Assembly: GCF_004217045.1 (NCBI RefSeq) | Contig: NZ_SGXM01000012.1 | Coordinates: 1-64,000 of the forward strand | Reading direction: 5' to 3' | Length of the DNA: 64,000 nucleotides | Origin: Cupriavidus agavae | GTDB lineage: Bacteria; Pseudomonadota; Gammaproteobacteria; Burkholderiales; Burkholderiaceae | In this document: piece by piece, positions 46,150 through 54,711 of the stretch | Numbering within the stretch: position 1 is the first letter of the stretch | Layout: every line of letters begins with the position of its first letter | Made by a program: the position numbers and the translations under genes | The notes under the pieces: model-generated | Seen by the model: the letters and a program-made list of their open reading frames with translations, nothing else | What the model was told of the DNA's origin: nothing | Databases searched by the model: none

Positions 46150-46236
46150 CTGCCCTAATCTGTCCTCTCCCGGATGTACATGCCGGTGATGACTCTAGGT
46201 CGAGATGGCCCGCGTACGACGGGCCATCTATTTTTT
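46150..46236 (+). ncRNA. candidate small RNA with a strong intrinsic terminator
   Basis: The sequence from the predicted start (about 46150) to the T-run gives about 87 nucleotides. It contains a C-rich single-stranded candidate (CTGTCCTCTCCC, 46160-46171), which could pair with Shine-Dalgarno sequences, and ends in a perfect 10-bp hairpin (AGATGGCCCG with CGGGCCATCT) followed by TATTTTTT. The flanking genes are on the minus strand and cannot use this plus-strand terminator. It is a prediction only. Confidence 0.45.
46203..46236 (+). terminator. strong plus-strand terminator with no upstream coding gene
   Basis: Ten-base arms at 46203-46212 and 46220-46229 with a 7-base loop, then a T-rich tail (46229-46236). 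The minus-strand side lacks a T-run, so it acts on plus-strand transcripts only. Confidence 0.85.
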
Positions 46237-46588
46237 ATCTTCCTGCTTTCTCCGCCACTGGATTGGCCGGCGACGTCCCGAGCGCTGTGTTGCCGGACGA
46301 CTTCGGGTTCAGCCTCGGGCGCATGATCTCCCATCCCTGCCAGATCGCCGGCACGCGATTCATGGGGTCCAGCCAAAGATGCAACGCTCCATGCATCCAA
46401 TGAAGCAATTCGACCCCCTCATCGTGGATCACAGTCCCCAGGATCGGCGTCAACGCCTCCGACAGCAACACGTTCTGCCGGTATGCCGCCATGGCCAACC
46501 CCTCGTCGCCATGACACCGTGCCTTATAGCGTGAGACGCGAGGTCCCGAGAAAATCCTTTCGAGCTGCTGCCATTCCACGATCGACAT
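46235..46588 (-). CDS. Abi-like protein, N-terminal part, probably a remnant
   Basis: A 117-residue frame starting MSIVEWQQLERIFSGPRVSRY. The first 60 residues (with YRQNVLLSEALTPILGTV) resemble the start of Abi-like (Abi_2/AbiF-type) proteins, whose members are linked to phage abortive infection. After that the sequence loses the conserved E-x-x-L-R-N...H block expected there and stops early; the usual family length is around 200-330 residues. It may be a truncated or decayed gene, or a diverged short form. Its stop overlaps the T-run of the terminator at 46203-46236. Confidence 0.45.
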   Translation of the reverse strand: MSIVEWQQLERIFSGPRVSRYKARCHGDEGLAMAAYRQNVLLSEALTPILGTVIHDEGVELLHWMHGALHLWLDPMNRVPAIWQGWEIMRPRLNPKSSGNTALGTSPANPVAEKAGR

Positions 46589-46764
46589 CCCACATGGCCA
46601 AGGAAGCGGAAATTGGAGCATTGGAGTCCGGCCGAATCCATGAGACAACTCTGCAAAATTGCCGGCTGCGGGCGTTTTGAGAATTGTCTCCATCGGGCGG
46701 GAACATGCACCAACCCGGCGCACGCTCTTGCCCTGCGTCGCAATCGGCAGTACCGTTTCGCGCC

Positions 46765-48003
46765 ATGACTGCGCCCTCCTCTTCTCCTGATCGTTCCGCC
46801 GCGCGTGTCGCGGTGGTTGGTGCCGGCATCGTCGGCAGTTGCATCGCGCTCGCCTTGCGCAAGCGCGGGCTGGCGGTGACGCTGATCGACCGCGAGGGTC
46901 CGGCCAGCGGATGCAGTTTCGGCAACTCCGGGGCCATCAGCGTCAGTTCGATCGCACCGCTGGCGATGCCCGGGGTGCTGGCATCGGTGCCGAAGATGCT
47001 GGCCGACCCGGACAGTCCGCTCCATCTGCGGCTCGGCTACCTGCCGGCGGCGGCGCCGTGGCTGGCGCGCTTCGTGATGTCGGCCACGCCGGCCCGGGTC
47101 GGGCAGGCCGCCGCCGCGCTGGCCGCGCTGCATGCCGGGGCCATCGACCGGCACGAAGCGCTGGCGAAGGAGGTCGGTGTGCCCGAGCTCTTCCTCAAGC
47201 GCGGCCATCTGCATCTCTATCGAAACGCCAGTGCGCTCGATGACGACCGCGCTGCGTGGCAACTGCGCGAGCGCTTCGGCTTCCGCTTCGAGACGCTGGA
47301 CCGCGCGGGCATCGATGCGCTGGAGCCCGGTATCGCGCCGGGCTATCAATCCGCCATCTACCTGGCCGATCACGCGACGATCCTCAATCCGGCACGCTAT
47401 ACGCAGGCTGTTGCCGACGCGTTCCTGGCACGCGGCGGGCGATTCGTCCGCGGTGAGGTTCGGGGCCTGACGCGCACCAGCGCCGGCTGGACCGTGACCG
47501 GAACGCAAGGCGCCTCCGATTTCGACCACGTGGTGGTGGCTGCCGGCGCATGGTCGCGCACACTGCTCGATCCGCTCGGCATCCGGTTGCGGCTGGAGAG
47601 CCAGCGCGGCTACCACGTCCAGTTCACGGGCGCCCGCAACGTGGTCTCGCGCACCGTGGTGCTGACCGACCAGAAGATCTTCGTGACGCCGATGGAAGAT
47701 GGGCTGCGCGTGGGCGGCACCGTGGAGATTGCCGGGCTGAAGCGCCCGCCCGATCCCCGGCGCGCGGCCATCCTCGAACGCATTGCGCGGGAAACATTCG
47801 CCGGTCTCGAAGGCCGCCCCGTCACCACGTGGATGGGCCACCGGCCCTGCATGCCCGACTCCGTGCCGGTCATCGGCGCGGCACCCGGCCAGCCAGGGCT
47901 GTGGCTCGCCGTCGGGCATGGCCACCTCGGCCTGACCGATTCGATCCACACCGCCGAGCGCATCGCCGATGCGCTGGAAGCCGCACGTCAGGGAAAGCGC
48001 TAG
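46765..48003 (+). CDS. DadA-like FAD-dependent amine/amino acid oxidoreductase
   Basis: A 412-residue DAO-family flavoprotein with the FAD motif VAVVGAGIVGSCIALALRKRG at residues 14-34, SFGNSGAIS near 50 and the C-terminal GLWLAVGHGHLGLT. It resembles small-subunit D-amino-acid dehydrogenases (DadA) and related oxidases; the true substrate is not clear. The start at 46765 avoids a Pro-rich upstream stretch. A flavin monooxygenase gene follows 61 bases later on the same strand but behind its own operator-like site. Confidence 0.85.
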   Translation: MTAPSSSPDRSAARVAVVGAGIVGSCIALALRKRGLAVTLIDREGPASGCSFGNSGAISVSSIAPLAMPGVLASVPKMLADPDSPLHLRLGYLPAAAPWLARFVMSATPARVGQAAAALAALHAGAIDRHEALAKEVGVPELFLKRGHLHLYRNASALDDDRAAWQLRERFGFRFETLDRAGIDALEPGIAPGYQSAIYLADHATILNPARYTQAVADAFLARGGRFVRGEVRGLTRTSAGWTVTGTQGASDFDHVVVAAGAWSRTLLDPLGIRLRLESQRGYHVQFTGARNVVSRTVVLTDQKIFVTPMEDGLRVGGTVEIAGLKRPPDPRRAAILERIARETFAGLEGRPVTTWMGHRPCMPDSVPVIGAAPGQPGLWLAVGHGHLGLTDSIHTAERIADALEAARQGKR

Positions 48004-48022
48004 CTTCGCCGCTGCCGATTTA

Positions 48023-48037
48023 GTTATACAGTAGAAC
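48023..48037. promoter_or_regulatory. 15-base imperfect palindrome before the monooxygenase operon
   Basis: GTTATACAGTAGAAC is symmetric except at a few positions (GTT.TAC.GTA.AAC), 28 bases before the ATG at 48065. It is a plausible operator for the MarR regulator encoded at the end of this operon; this link is inferred. Confidence 0.45.
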
Positions 48038-48064
48038 AATCAGGCTGCAGTGCGGAGGAGACAC

Positions 48065-49327
48065 ATGAAGATTGCAATTGCCGGCGGCGGCATTGGCGGG
48101 CTGACGCTCGCGCTGCTGTGCCATCGCCACGGGCTCGATGTCGAGGTCTGGGAGGCCAGTGAGTCATTGCGGCCGCTCGGCGTTGGCATCAACCTGCTGC
48201 CCCATGCCGTGCGCGAACTGTCCGCACTCGGCCTGCAGGATGCCCTCGCGCAGATCGCCATCGAGACATCCTCGCTGTCCTACTACAACAAGTTGGGCCA
48301 GCGTATCTGGCACGAGCCGCGCGGCCGGGCAGCCGGCTACGAGTGGCCGCAGTTCTCGGTGCATCGCGGCGAATTCCAGATGCTGCTCTACCAGACCGCG
48401 CGCGAACGGCTGGGTGCCGGCCGCATCCATACCGGCCATGCACTGGAATCCATCGTCGATACCGGCGGGCAGGCCGGCGCGCCGGCCCGCTTCACGCTGC
48501 GCCGCCGCAGCGACAATGCGCTGGTGGAGGCCGAGGCCGATGTGCTGGTGGGTGCCGACGGCATCCATTCGGCCGTGCGCCGCCATTTCTATCCCACCGG
48601 CGATACGCCGCAGTTCTCGCGCCGCCTGCTCTGGCGCGCCACCACCGACGCCGCGCCGTACCTCGACGGCCGCTCGATGTTCATGGCCGGCCACCAGGAC
48701 CAGAAGTTCGTCGCCTACCCGATCTCGGCCCCGCTGCACGCGCAGGGCCGCTCGCGCATCAACTGGATTGCCGAGTTGCGCGTGCCCGATGAATATCCCG
48801 ATACGCCGCCGCGCAGCGACTGGAACCGCCAGGTCGACAAGGAAGTCTTCCGCGCCGCCTTCGAGGCATGGCGCTGGGACTGGATCGACATTCCAGCGCT
48901 GATCGACGGCGCCGAGTCGATCTACGAGTTCCCGATGGTCGACAAGGACCCGCTGCCGCGCTGGACCTTTGGCCGCGTCACGCTGCTCGGTGATGCCGCG
49001 CACCCCATGTACCCGATTGGCTCGAATGGCAGCGCGCAGGCCATCGTCGACGCCCGCTACCTGCTCGACTGCCTGCTGGCCGAGCGCGACATCGGTTACG
49101 CGCTGCGGGAATATGAGGCCGAACGGCTGCCGCGCACGGCCGGCATCGTGCTGCGCAACCGCATGAACGGCCCCGAGCAGGTGATGCAGCTGGCCGAAGT
49201 ACGGGCCCCGCGCGGCTTCACCGATATCGACACCGTGATCCCGCGCGCCGAACTCGAAGCCATCGCACAGCGCTACAAGACGCTGGCCGGCTTTGGCCAG
49301 CAGCAACTGCAGGGCGCGCGTCCCTGA
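48065..49327 (+). CDS. FAD-dependent aromatic-ring monooxygenase
   Basis: A 420-residue single-component flavoprotein hydroxylase. It has the N-terminal GGGIGGLTLALLCHRHG, the DGIHSAVRR motif (about 170) and GRVTLLGDAAHPMYPIGSNG (about 310), the three motifs of the p-hydroxybenzoate/salicylate hydroxylase group. It should hydroxylate an aromatic compound with NAD(P)H and O2. A strong GGAGGAGA site precedes the ATG at 48065. It begins an operon with a solute-binding protein, a DUF3237 protein and a MarR regulator, consistent with catabolism of an imported aromatic. Confidence 0.87.
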   Translation: MKIAIAGGGIGGLTLALLCHRHGLDVEVWEASESLRPLGVGINLLPHAVRELSALGLQDALAQIAIETSSLSYYNKLGQRIWHEPRGRAAGYEWPQFSVHRGEFQMLLYQTARERLGAGRIHTGHALESIVDTGGQAGAPARFTLRRRSDNALVEAEADVLVGADGIHSAVRRHFYPTGDTPQFSRRLLWRATTDAAPYLDGRSMFMAGHQDQKFVAYPISAPLHAQGRSRINWIAELRVPDEYPDTPPRSDWNRQVDKEVFRAAFEAWRWDWIDIPALIDGAESIYEFPMVDKDPLPRWTFGRVTLLGDAAHPMYPIGSNGSAQAIVDARYLLDCLLAERDIGYALREYEAERLPRTAGIVLRNRMNGPEQVMQLAEVRAPRGFTDIDTVIPRAELEAIAQRYKTLAGFGQQQLQGARP

Positions 49328-49364
49328 CCCCCGAGCCCAATTTCGAAGAACGGAGAGACTACCC

Positions 49365-50510
49365 ATGCCCCAGTTCCGCATCCGCTGTACCCACCTCGCG
49401 CTCGCCGCGCTGTGCCTCGCCAGCGGGGCGGCGCTGGCCGACGTGACCGTCGGCGTCAGCATCGCTTCCACCGGCCCGTCTGCCTCGCTCGGCATCCCGC
49501 AGAAGAACACCATGCCGTTCCTGCCCGAGACCATCGGCGGCGAGAAGATCCGCTACATCGTCATGGACGATGGCTCGGACCCCACGCAAGGCACCAAGAT
49601 CGCGCGGCGCTTCGTCTCGGAAGACAAGGTCGACATCATCCTGGGCTCGTCCGCCGTGGCGCCGTCGATCGCCATCTCCGAGGTGGCCGACGAGAGCCAG
49701 ACCGTGCAGCTGGCGTTCTCGCCCATCGAACTGAAGCCGGGCCGTGGCGCGTGGACGTACCGGCTGGCGCAGCCCGTGAAGCTGATGGCCGAGGCCGTGG
49801 CTGTCGCCGCCAAGGGCAATGGCGTGAAGTCCGTGGCATTCATCGGGTTTGCCGACGCCTATGGCGAGACGTGGCTCAAGGAGTTCACCACGGCCGCGCA
49901 GGCCAACGGCATCCGCGTGGTGGCCGCCGAGCGCTACGCGCGCTCCGATACCAGTGTCACTGCGCAGGTGCTCAAGCTGATGTCGGCGCGCGCCGATGCG
50001 GTACTGATTGCCGGTGCGGGCACCGGTGCCGCCCTGCCGCACACCACGCTGCGCGAGCGCGGCTACACGGGGCCGGTCTACCAGACCCACGGTGCCGCCA
50101 CGCGCGACCTGATCCGCATCGGCGGCAAGGCGGTCAATGGCGCGATCCTGCCCGCCGGGCCGGTGATCGTGGCCGAGCAGTTGCCCGCCAACAGTCCGGT
50201 CAAGCAGCCGGCCATGGATTACGTGACGCGCTACGAGAAACAGTACGGCCCCGAGACGCGCACGCAGTTCGGCGCCCATCCGTACGACGCCGGACTGGTG
50301 CTGCAGCGCATCGTGCCGGTGGCACTGAAGAAGGCCAAGCCGGGCACGCCGGAGTTCCGCAAGGCGCTCAAGGATGCGCTGGAAACCGAGCGCAACATCG
50401 TGGTGTCGCATGGCGTGCTGAACTACACGGCGCAGGACCACTTCGGTTTCGACGAGCGCGGCCGCGTGCTGCTGACCATCGACAACGGCAACTGGAAGCT
50501 TCTCAAATGA
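49365..50510 (+). CDS. Liv-type ABC transporter substrate-binding protein
   Basis: A 381-residue periplasmic protein with a signal peptide (LALAALCLASGAALA-DV) and the type I periplasmic-binding fold of branched-chain amino acid/aromatic acid binding proteins. No permease or ATPase gene is adjacent, so it must work with components encoded elsewhere. It lies 37 bases after the monooxygenase, and its stop overlaps the next start (ATGA), making it a true operon member. The ligand may be the aromatic substrate of the monooxygenase. Confidence 0.88.
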   Translation: MPQFRIRCTHLALAALCLASGAALADVTVGVSIASTGPSASLGIPQKNTMPFLPETIGGEKIRYIVMDDGSDPTQGTKIARRFVSEDKVDIILGSSAVAPSIAISEVADESQTVQLAFSPIELKPGRGAWTYRLAQPVKLMAEAVAVAAKGNGVKSVAFIGFADAYGETWLKEFTTAAQANGIRVVAAERYARSDTSVTAQVLKLMSARADAVLIAGAGTGAALPHTTLRERGYTGPVYQTHGAATRDLIRIGGKAVNGAILPAGPVIVAEQLPANSPVKQPAMDYVTRYEKQYGPETRTQFGAHPYDAGLVLQRIVPVALKKAKPGTPEFRKALKDALETERNIVVSHGVLNYTAQDHFGFDERGRVLLTIDNGNWKLLK

Positions 50511-50992
50511 CGCCCGACATCGCCACGCCCACGCTGGAGCATCTGGCTGATTTCAGCCTGCGGGTCGATGTGCCGACCGAGGTGGGCGTAACGCCGCTGG
50601 GCCAGCGCCGCGTGATCCCGATCCTGTCGGGCACCGTGCGCGGTCCGCGCCTGAACGGGCACGTGGTACCCGGTGGCGCTGACTTCCAGCTGATCCGGCA
50701 CCCGGGCGGCGACGATGTCACCACGGCTGACATCGAGGCCCGCTACGTGCTCGAAACCGATGATGGCGCGCGCATCTACATCGTCAATGCCGGGGTACGC
50801 AGCGGACACGCGTCGGTGATCGCGCGGCTCAACCGCGGCGAACAGGTCGATCCGGCCGAAATCTACTTTCGCACGGCGCCTCGTTTCGAAACCGCCGCGC
50901 CACAGTACCGCTGGCTCATGCAGCATTTGTTCGTCGCGTCGGGCGCGCGCTATCCGGACCGCGTGGAACTGCGCTATTTCATGGTGCGCTGA
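50507..50992 (+). CDS. DUF3237-family protein
   Basis: A 161-residue protein of the DUF3237 family, beta-rich, with GGADFQLIRHPGGDD, RYVLETDDGARIYI and the conserved YFRTAPRFET...YRWL end. Family function is not established, but members are often encoded near aromatic or steroid catabolic genes. It is translationally coupled to the preceding binding protein by a 4-base overlap, and the MarR gene starts 3 bases after its stop. Confidence 0.88.
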   Translation: MTPDIATPTLEHLADFSLRVDVPTEVGVTPLGQRRVIPILSGTVRGPRLNGHVVPGGADFQLIRHPGGDDVTTADIEARYVLETDDGARIYIVNAGVRSGHASVIARLNRGEQVDPAEIYFRTAPRFETAAPQYRWLMQHLFVASGARYPDRVELRYFMVR

Positions 50993-50995
50993 CGC

Positions 50996-51493
50996 ATGGC
51001 GCCCGCCCGCAAGCCACGCGACATGCTCGCGCCCGATCCCGACGGCGGCCACTTCGAGCCGCACGTGCCCGACGTGGACTACGGGGTGCTCGACAGCCTG
51101 ATCGGCTACGCCATCCGCCGCGCCCAGATCCGTGTCTACGAGGATTTCGTGTCGTCGCTGGCGGCGTGGCATATCACGCCACCGCGTTTCTCGGCACTGC
51201 AGATCATCGGCCGCAACGCGGCGCTCAAGCTGACCGACCTGGCGCAGATCCTCGGCATTGCCCGCTCCGGGGCCGTACTGCTGGTTGACGCGCTGGAATC
51301 GATGGGACTGGTCGAACGCCTGCCGTCGGCTACGGACCGGCGCGCCTACGGGCTGGCGCTGACCGATGCCGGACGCAGGACGCTCGAAGACGTGACGGCG
51401 GCCGTATGCGCGCATGATGCGCGGATCGCGGGGGATCTGTCGGAGGAGGAGCGAGAGGTACTGCGGGGGCTGCTGGAGCGTCTGGGGCGGTAA
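50996..51493 (+). CDS. MarR-family regulator of the monooxygenase operon
   Basis: A 165-residue winged-helix regulator (helix-turn-helix around LTDLAQILGIARSGAVLLVDALE, wing with SATDRRAYGLALTDAG). As the last gene of the monooxygenase/binding-protein/DUF3237 operon it is likely an autoregulated repressor released by an aromatic ligand. The palindrome at 48023-48037 is its candidate operator. Confidence 0.88.
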   Translation: MAPARKPRDMLAPDPDGGHFEPHVPDVDYGVLDSLIGYAIRRAQIRVYEDFVSSLAAWHITPPRFSALQIIGRNAALKLTDLAQILGIARSGAVLLVDALESMGLVERLPSATDRRAYGLALTDAGRRTLEDVTAAVCAHDARIAGDLSEEEREVLRGLLERLGR

Positions 51494-51514
51494 CACCGGT
51501 CCTGGTGGTTCGCT

Positions 51515-51540
51515 CCCCTCTCCCGCATGCGGGAGAGGGG
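51515..51540. repeat. perfect 26-base intergenic palindrome, CCCCTCTCCC copy 2
   Basis: Twelve-base arms CCCCTCTCCCGC and GCGGGAGAGGGG flank a central AT. It lies between the convergent marR and paoC-like genes and can serve as a terminator hairpin. The shared core with the element at 24724-24750 suggests a dispersed repeat. Confidence 0.7.
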
Positions 51541-51563
51541 TTGGGAGTGAAGGCCGACAGCCG

Positions 51564-53756
51564 TCAACCCACCACCGGCATCCCCGCCAGCAGCTTGTCC
51601 AGCGTCACCGGATAATCCCGGACCCTGACCCCCGTTGCGTTGTACACCGCGTTGGCCACCGCGGCAGCCACGCCACAGATTCCCAGTTCCCCAACGCCCT
51701 TTGCCTTCATCGGCGACGATATTGGATCGGTCTCGTCGAGGAAGATCACCTCCTGATGCGGGATGTCCGCGTGCACCGGTACTTCGTAGCTGGCCAGGTC
51801 ATGGTTGACGAAAAAGCCATGGCGCGTGTCGACTGCAAGCTCTTCCATCAGCGCTGCCCCCACGCCCATCGTCATCGCGCCAATCACCTGGCTGCGGGCC
51901 GATTTGGGATTCAGGATGCGGCCCGCCGCGCAGACCGCCAGCATCCGCTGCACGCGGATCTCGGCGGTGGCCACGTCCACGGCCACTTCCACAAAATGGC
52001 TGCCGAAGGTGGACTGCTGATACTTCTTGTCGAGATCGCCGAACTCGATCGTGTCCTCCGCCGAAGCGCCCGCAAACTGCGCCAGTGGCACGCTGCGGCC
52101 GCCCGCGCGGATCTGTCCGCCCTCGAACGTCACGTCGCCCTCGCCGAAGCCCGCCCGCTGGGCCAGCGTGCGGCGCAGTTTGTCGCAGGCCGCGTACACA
52201 CCAGCCGTGCTGCTGTTGCCGCCCCACTGGCCGCCCGATCCGCACGACACCGGAAATGACGAGTCGCCGAGCCGTACCACCACCTGTCCGAGCGGCACGC
52301 CCATCATCTCCGCGGCCGTCTGCGCGATGATCGTATAGCTGCCGGTACCAATATCGGTCATGTCGGTTTCCACGGCCACCATGCCGTTCGGTTCGATGCT
52401 GACCCGCGCCGCCGATTTCATGACGAGGTTGTTGCGGAACGCCGCCGCCACGCCCATGCCGATCAGCCAGCGCCCTTCGCGCACGGCCCCGGGTGTCGCA
52501 TGCCGACGCGCCCAGCCGAACCGGTCGGCGCCCTGCCGCATGCACTCGACGAAGCGGCGCTGCGAGAACGGCCGCTCCGGCTTCTCGGGGTCTACCTGGG
52601 TGTCGTTGAGGATGCGGAACTGCACCGGGTCCATGCCGAGTTTCTCGGCCATCTCGTCGATGGCGATCTCCAGCGCCATCATGCCGGGCGCCTCGCCCGG
52701 CGCGCGCATCGCGTTGCCTTCGGGCAGGTCGATCGTCGCCAGCCGCATCGACGTCATGCGGTTGGCGCCGGCGTAGAGCAGCCGCGTCTGCATGACCGCC
52801 GTTTCCAGGTCGCCGCCTTCGAGGTTGCCCGACCAGCTTTCGTGGCCGATGGCCGTGATCTTGCCATCGCGCGTGGCGCCGATGCGGATGCGCTGGATCG
52901 TGGCGGGGCGATGCGTGGTGTTGTTGGCCATCACGGGCCGCGTCAGCGCCACCTTGACCGGACGTCTGGCGGCGCGGGCGCCCAGCGCGGCCAGCAGCGC
53001 CTCGGCACGCACGAACAGCTTGCCGCCGAAGCCGCCGCCGATGAACGGCGAGATGATCTGCACGTTCTCCTTCGGGACGCGCAGCGTCTCGGCCAGGTCC
53101 TTGTGGCCCCACGCGACCATCTGGTTCGAGGTCCACAGCGTCAGCTTGTTGCCGTTCCACGCCGCGATCGAGGCATGCGGCTCCATCATCGCGTGCGACT
53201 GGTCCGGCGTGGTGTAGGTGGCGTCGAGCTGCACCGGCGCCGCGGCAAACGCCCCGGCAAAATCGCCCACGGCGGTGTCGGGCTTGTTCTCCTCGTCGGG
53301 CTTGGCGGCCCAGCAGCAGGCCTGCGCAAGGTCGAAGCGGCCGCTCCCGGTGGCGTATTCCACGCGGATCAGCGCGGCGGCGGCACGCGCCTGCTCGAAG
53401 GAGTCGGCCACCACCAGTGCAATCGCCTGATGGTAGTGCTGGATCTCCGGGCCGCCCAGCAGATTTGCCGTATTGCGCTGTCCCTTGCCGAGCTTGCCGG
53501 CATTCTGAGCCGTGACGATGGCAAGCACGCCGGGCGCGCGCCGCGCGGCGTCGAGCTGCATCGACGTGATCCGCCCCTTGCCAATGCCCGCCCCCAGCAC
53601 GTAGCCGTACGCCTGGTTCGGGGCCACCTCGTGGCGTTCGTAGGCGTAGGGTGCGGTACCGGTGGTCTTGCGGGCGCCGTCGATGCGGTCGGTCGGATGG
53701 CCCACCACACGCAGCTGGTCGATCGGATTGGTGGTCGCGGGTGTGTCGAATTTCAT
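51564..53756 (-). CDS. paoC: aldehyde oxidoreductase molybdenum-binding subunit
   Basis: A 730-residue protein of the xanthine oxidase family (large subunit). It has the GGGFGGK motif of the Mo-cofactor site, and near the C-terminus GVGELGICG, whose Glu is the expected active-site base. Size, gene order and lack of a fused FAD domain match periplasmic aldehyde oxidoreductases of the PaoABC type, which oxidise aromatic aldehydes to acids. The gene is last of three, 4 bases after the FAD subunit. No chaperone gene of the PaoD/XdhC type is adjacent. Confidence 0.88.
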   Translation of the reverse strand: MKFDTPATTNPIDQLRVVGHPTDRIDGARKTTGTAPYAYERHEVAPNQAYGYVLGAGIGKGRITSMQLDAARRAPGVLAIVTAQNAGKLGKGQRNTANLLGGPEIQHYHQAIALVVADSFEQARAAAALIRVEYATGSGRFDLAQACCWAAKPDEENKPDTAVGDFAGAFAAAPVQLDATYTTPDQSHAMMEPHASIAAWNGNKLTLWTSNQMVAWGHKDLAETLRVPKENVQIISPFIGGGFGGKLFVRAEALLAALGARAARRPVKVALTRPVMANNTTHRPATIQRIRIGATRDGKITAIGHESWSGNLEGGDLETAVMQTRLLYAGANRMTSMRLATIDLPEGNAMRAPGEAPGMMALEIAIDEMAEKLGMDPVQFRILNDTQVDPEKPERPFSQRRFVECMRQGADRFGWARRHATPGAVREGRWLIGMGVAAAFRNNLVMKSAARVSIEPNGMVAVETDMTDIGTGSYTIIAQTAAEMMGVPLGQVVVRLGDSSFPVSCGSGGQWGGNSSTAGVYAACDKLRRTLAQRAGFGEGDVTFEGGQIRAGGRSVPLAQFAGASAEDTIEFGDLDKKYQQSTFGSHFVEVAVDVATAEIRVQRMLAVCAAGRILNPKSARSQVIGAMTMGVGAALMEELAVDTRHGFFVNHDLASYEVPVHADIPHQEVIFLDETDPISSPMKAKGVGELGICGVAAAVANAVYNATGVRVRDYPVTLDKLLAGMPVVG

Positions 53757-53760
53757 GGCT

Positions 53761-54711
53761 TCACCCCTTTGCCGGCGTCATCACGGATGCCAGCGTGCGG
53801 CGCACGAGCTGCACCTTGTATTCGTTGTCGGCGGTGGGCGCCGCCCCGTCCAGCAGCCGCTGCGTCACGGCGGTGGGGCCGTGCGGCATCTCGGCATCCG
53901 CCGCAGCCACGCGCCACGGCTTGTGCGCCACGCCGCCCAGCGCCACGCGGCCCGTGCCATCGCGCTGCAGGATGGCCGCCACCGAGACCAGCGCGAACGC
54001 ATACGAGGCGCGGTCGCGTACCTTGCGGTAGACCTGCGTGCCGCCCACCGGCGCGGGTAGCGTGACCGCGGTGATCAGTTCGCCGCGTTCGAGCACGGTC
54101 TCGATATGCGGCGTGTCGCCCGGCAGCCGATGGAAATCGGCGATCGGAATCACGCGGCGTGCGCCATTGGGCTGCACGGTCTCCACGCTGGCATCGAGCA
54201 CGCGCATTGCCACGGCCATGTCGCTCGGATGCGTGGCAATGCAGGACTGGCTGCCGCCAATCACCGCGTGCTGCCGGCTCACGCCGCCAATGGCCGCGCA
54301 GCCGCTGCCCGGGCGGCGCTTGTTGCACGGCAGGTTGGTGTCGTAGAAGTACGGACAGCGCGTGCGCTGCAGCAGGTTGCCAGCCGTGGTGGCGCGGTTG
54401 CGCAGTTGCCCGGACGCCCCCGCCAGCAGCGCGCGCGACAGCACTCCATAGTCTCGGCGCACGCGCGCATCGGCGGCCAGGTCGGTATTGCGCACCAGTG
54501 CTCCGATTCGCAGGCCGCCCTGAGGCAGCGGCTCGATCTTGTCGAGCGCCAGGTCGTTCACGTCGATCAGGTGCGTGGGCGTCTCGATGCCAAGCTTCAT
54601 GAGGTCCAGCAGGTTGGTGCCGCCGGCGATGAAGCGTGCGCCTGGCGACTGCAGGGCCGCCGCCGCCGCTTCGGCCGGCGACTTTGCACGTTCGTAGGTG
54701 AACGGGTTCAT
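53761..54711 (-). CDS. paoB: aldehyde oxidoreductase FAD-binding subunit
   Basis: A 316-residue CO-dehydrogenase flavoprotein-like subunit (FIAGGTNLLDLMKLG at about 30). A Cys-rich insertion, with CPYFYDTNLPC and CNKRRPGSGC, matches the extra 4Fe-4S site of E. coli PaoB that ordinary medium subunits lack. It starts with a 4-base overlap (ATGA) with the end of the 2Fe-2S subunit gene. It passes electrons from the molybdenum subunit to an external acceptor. Confidence 0.88.
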   Translation of the reverse strand: MNPFTYERAKSPAEAAAAALQSPGARFIAGGTNLLDLMKLGIETPTHLIDVNDLALDKIEPLPQGGLRIGALVRNTDLAADARVRRDYGVLSRALLAGASGQLRNRATTAGNLLQRTRCPYFYDTNLPCNKRRPGSGCAAIGGVSRQHAVIGGSQSCIATHPSDMAVAMRVLDASVETVQPNGARRVIPIADFHRLPGDTPHIETVLERGELITAVTLPAPVGGTQVYRKVRDRASYAFALVSVAAILQRDGTGRVALGGVAHKPWRVAAADAEMPHGPTAVTQRLLDGAAPTADNEYKVQLVRRTLASVMTPAKG

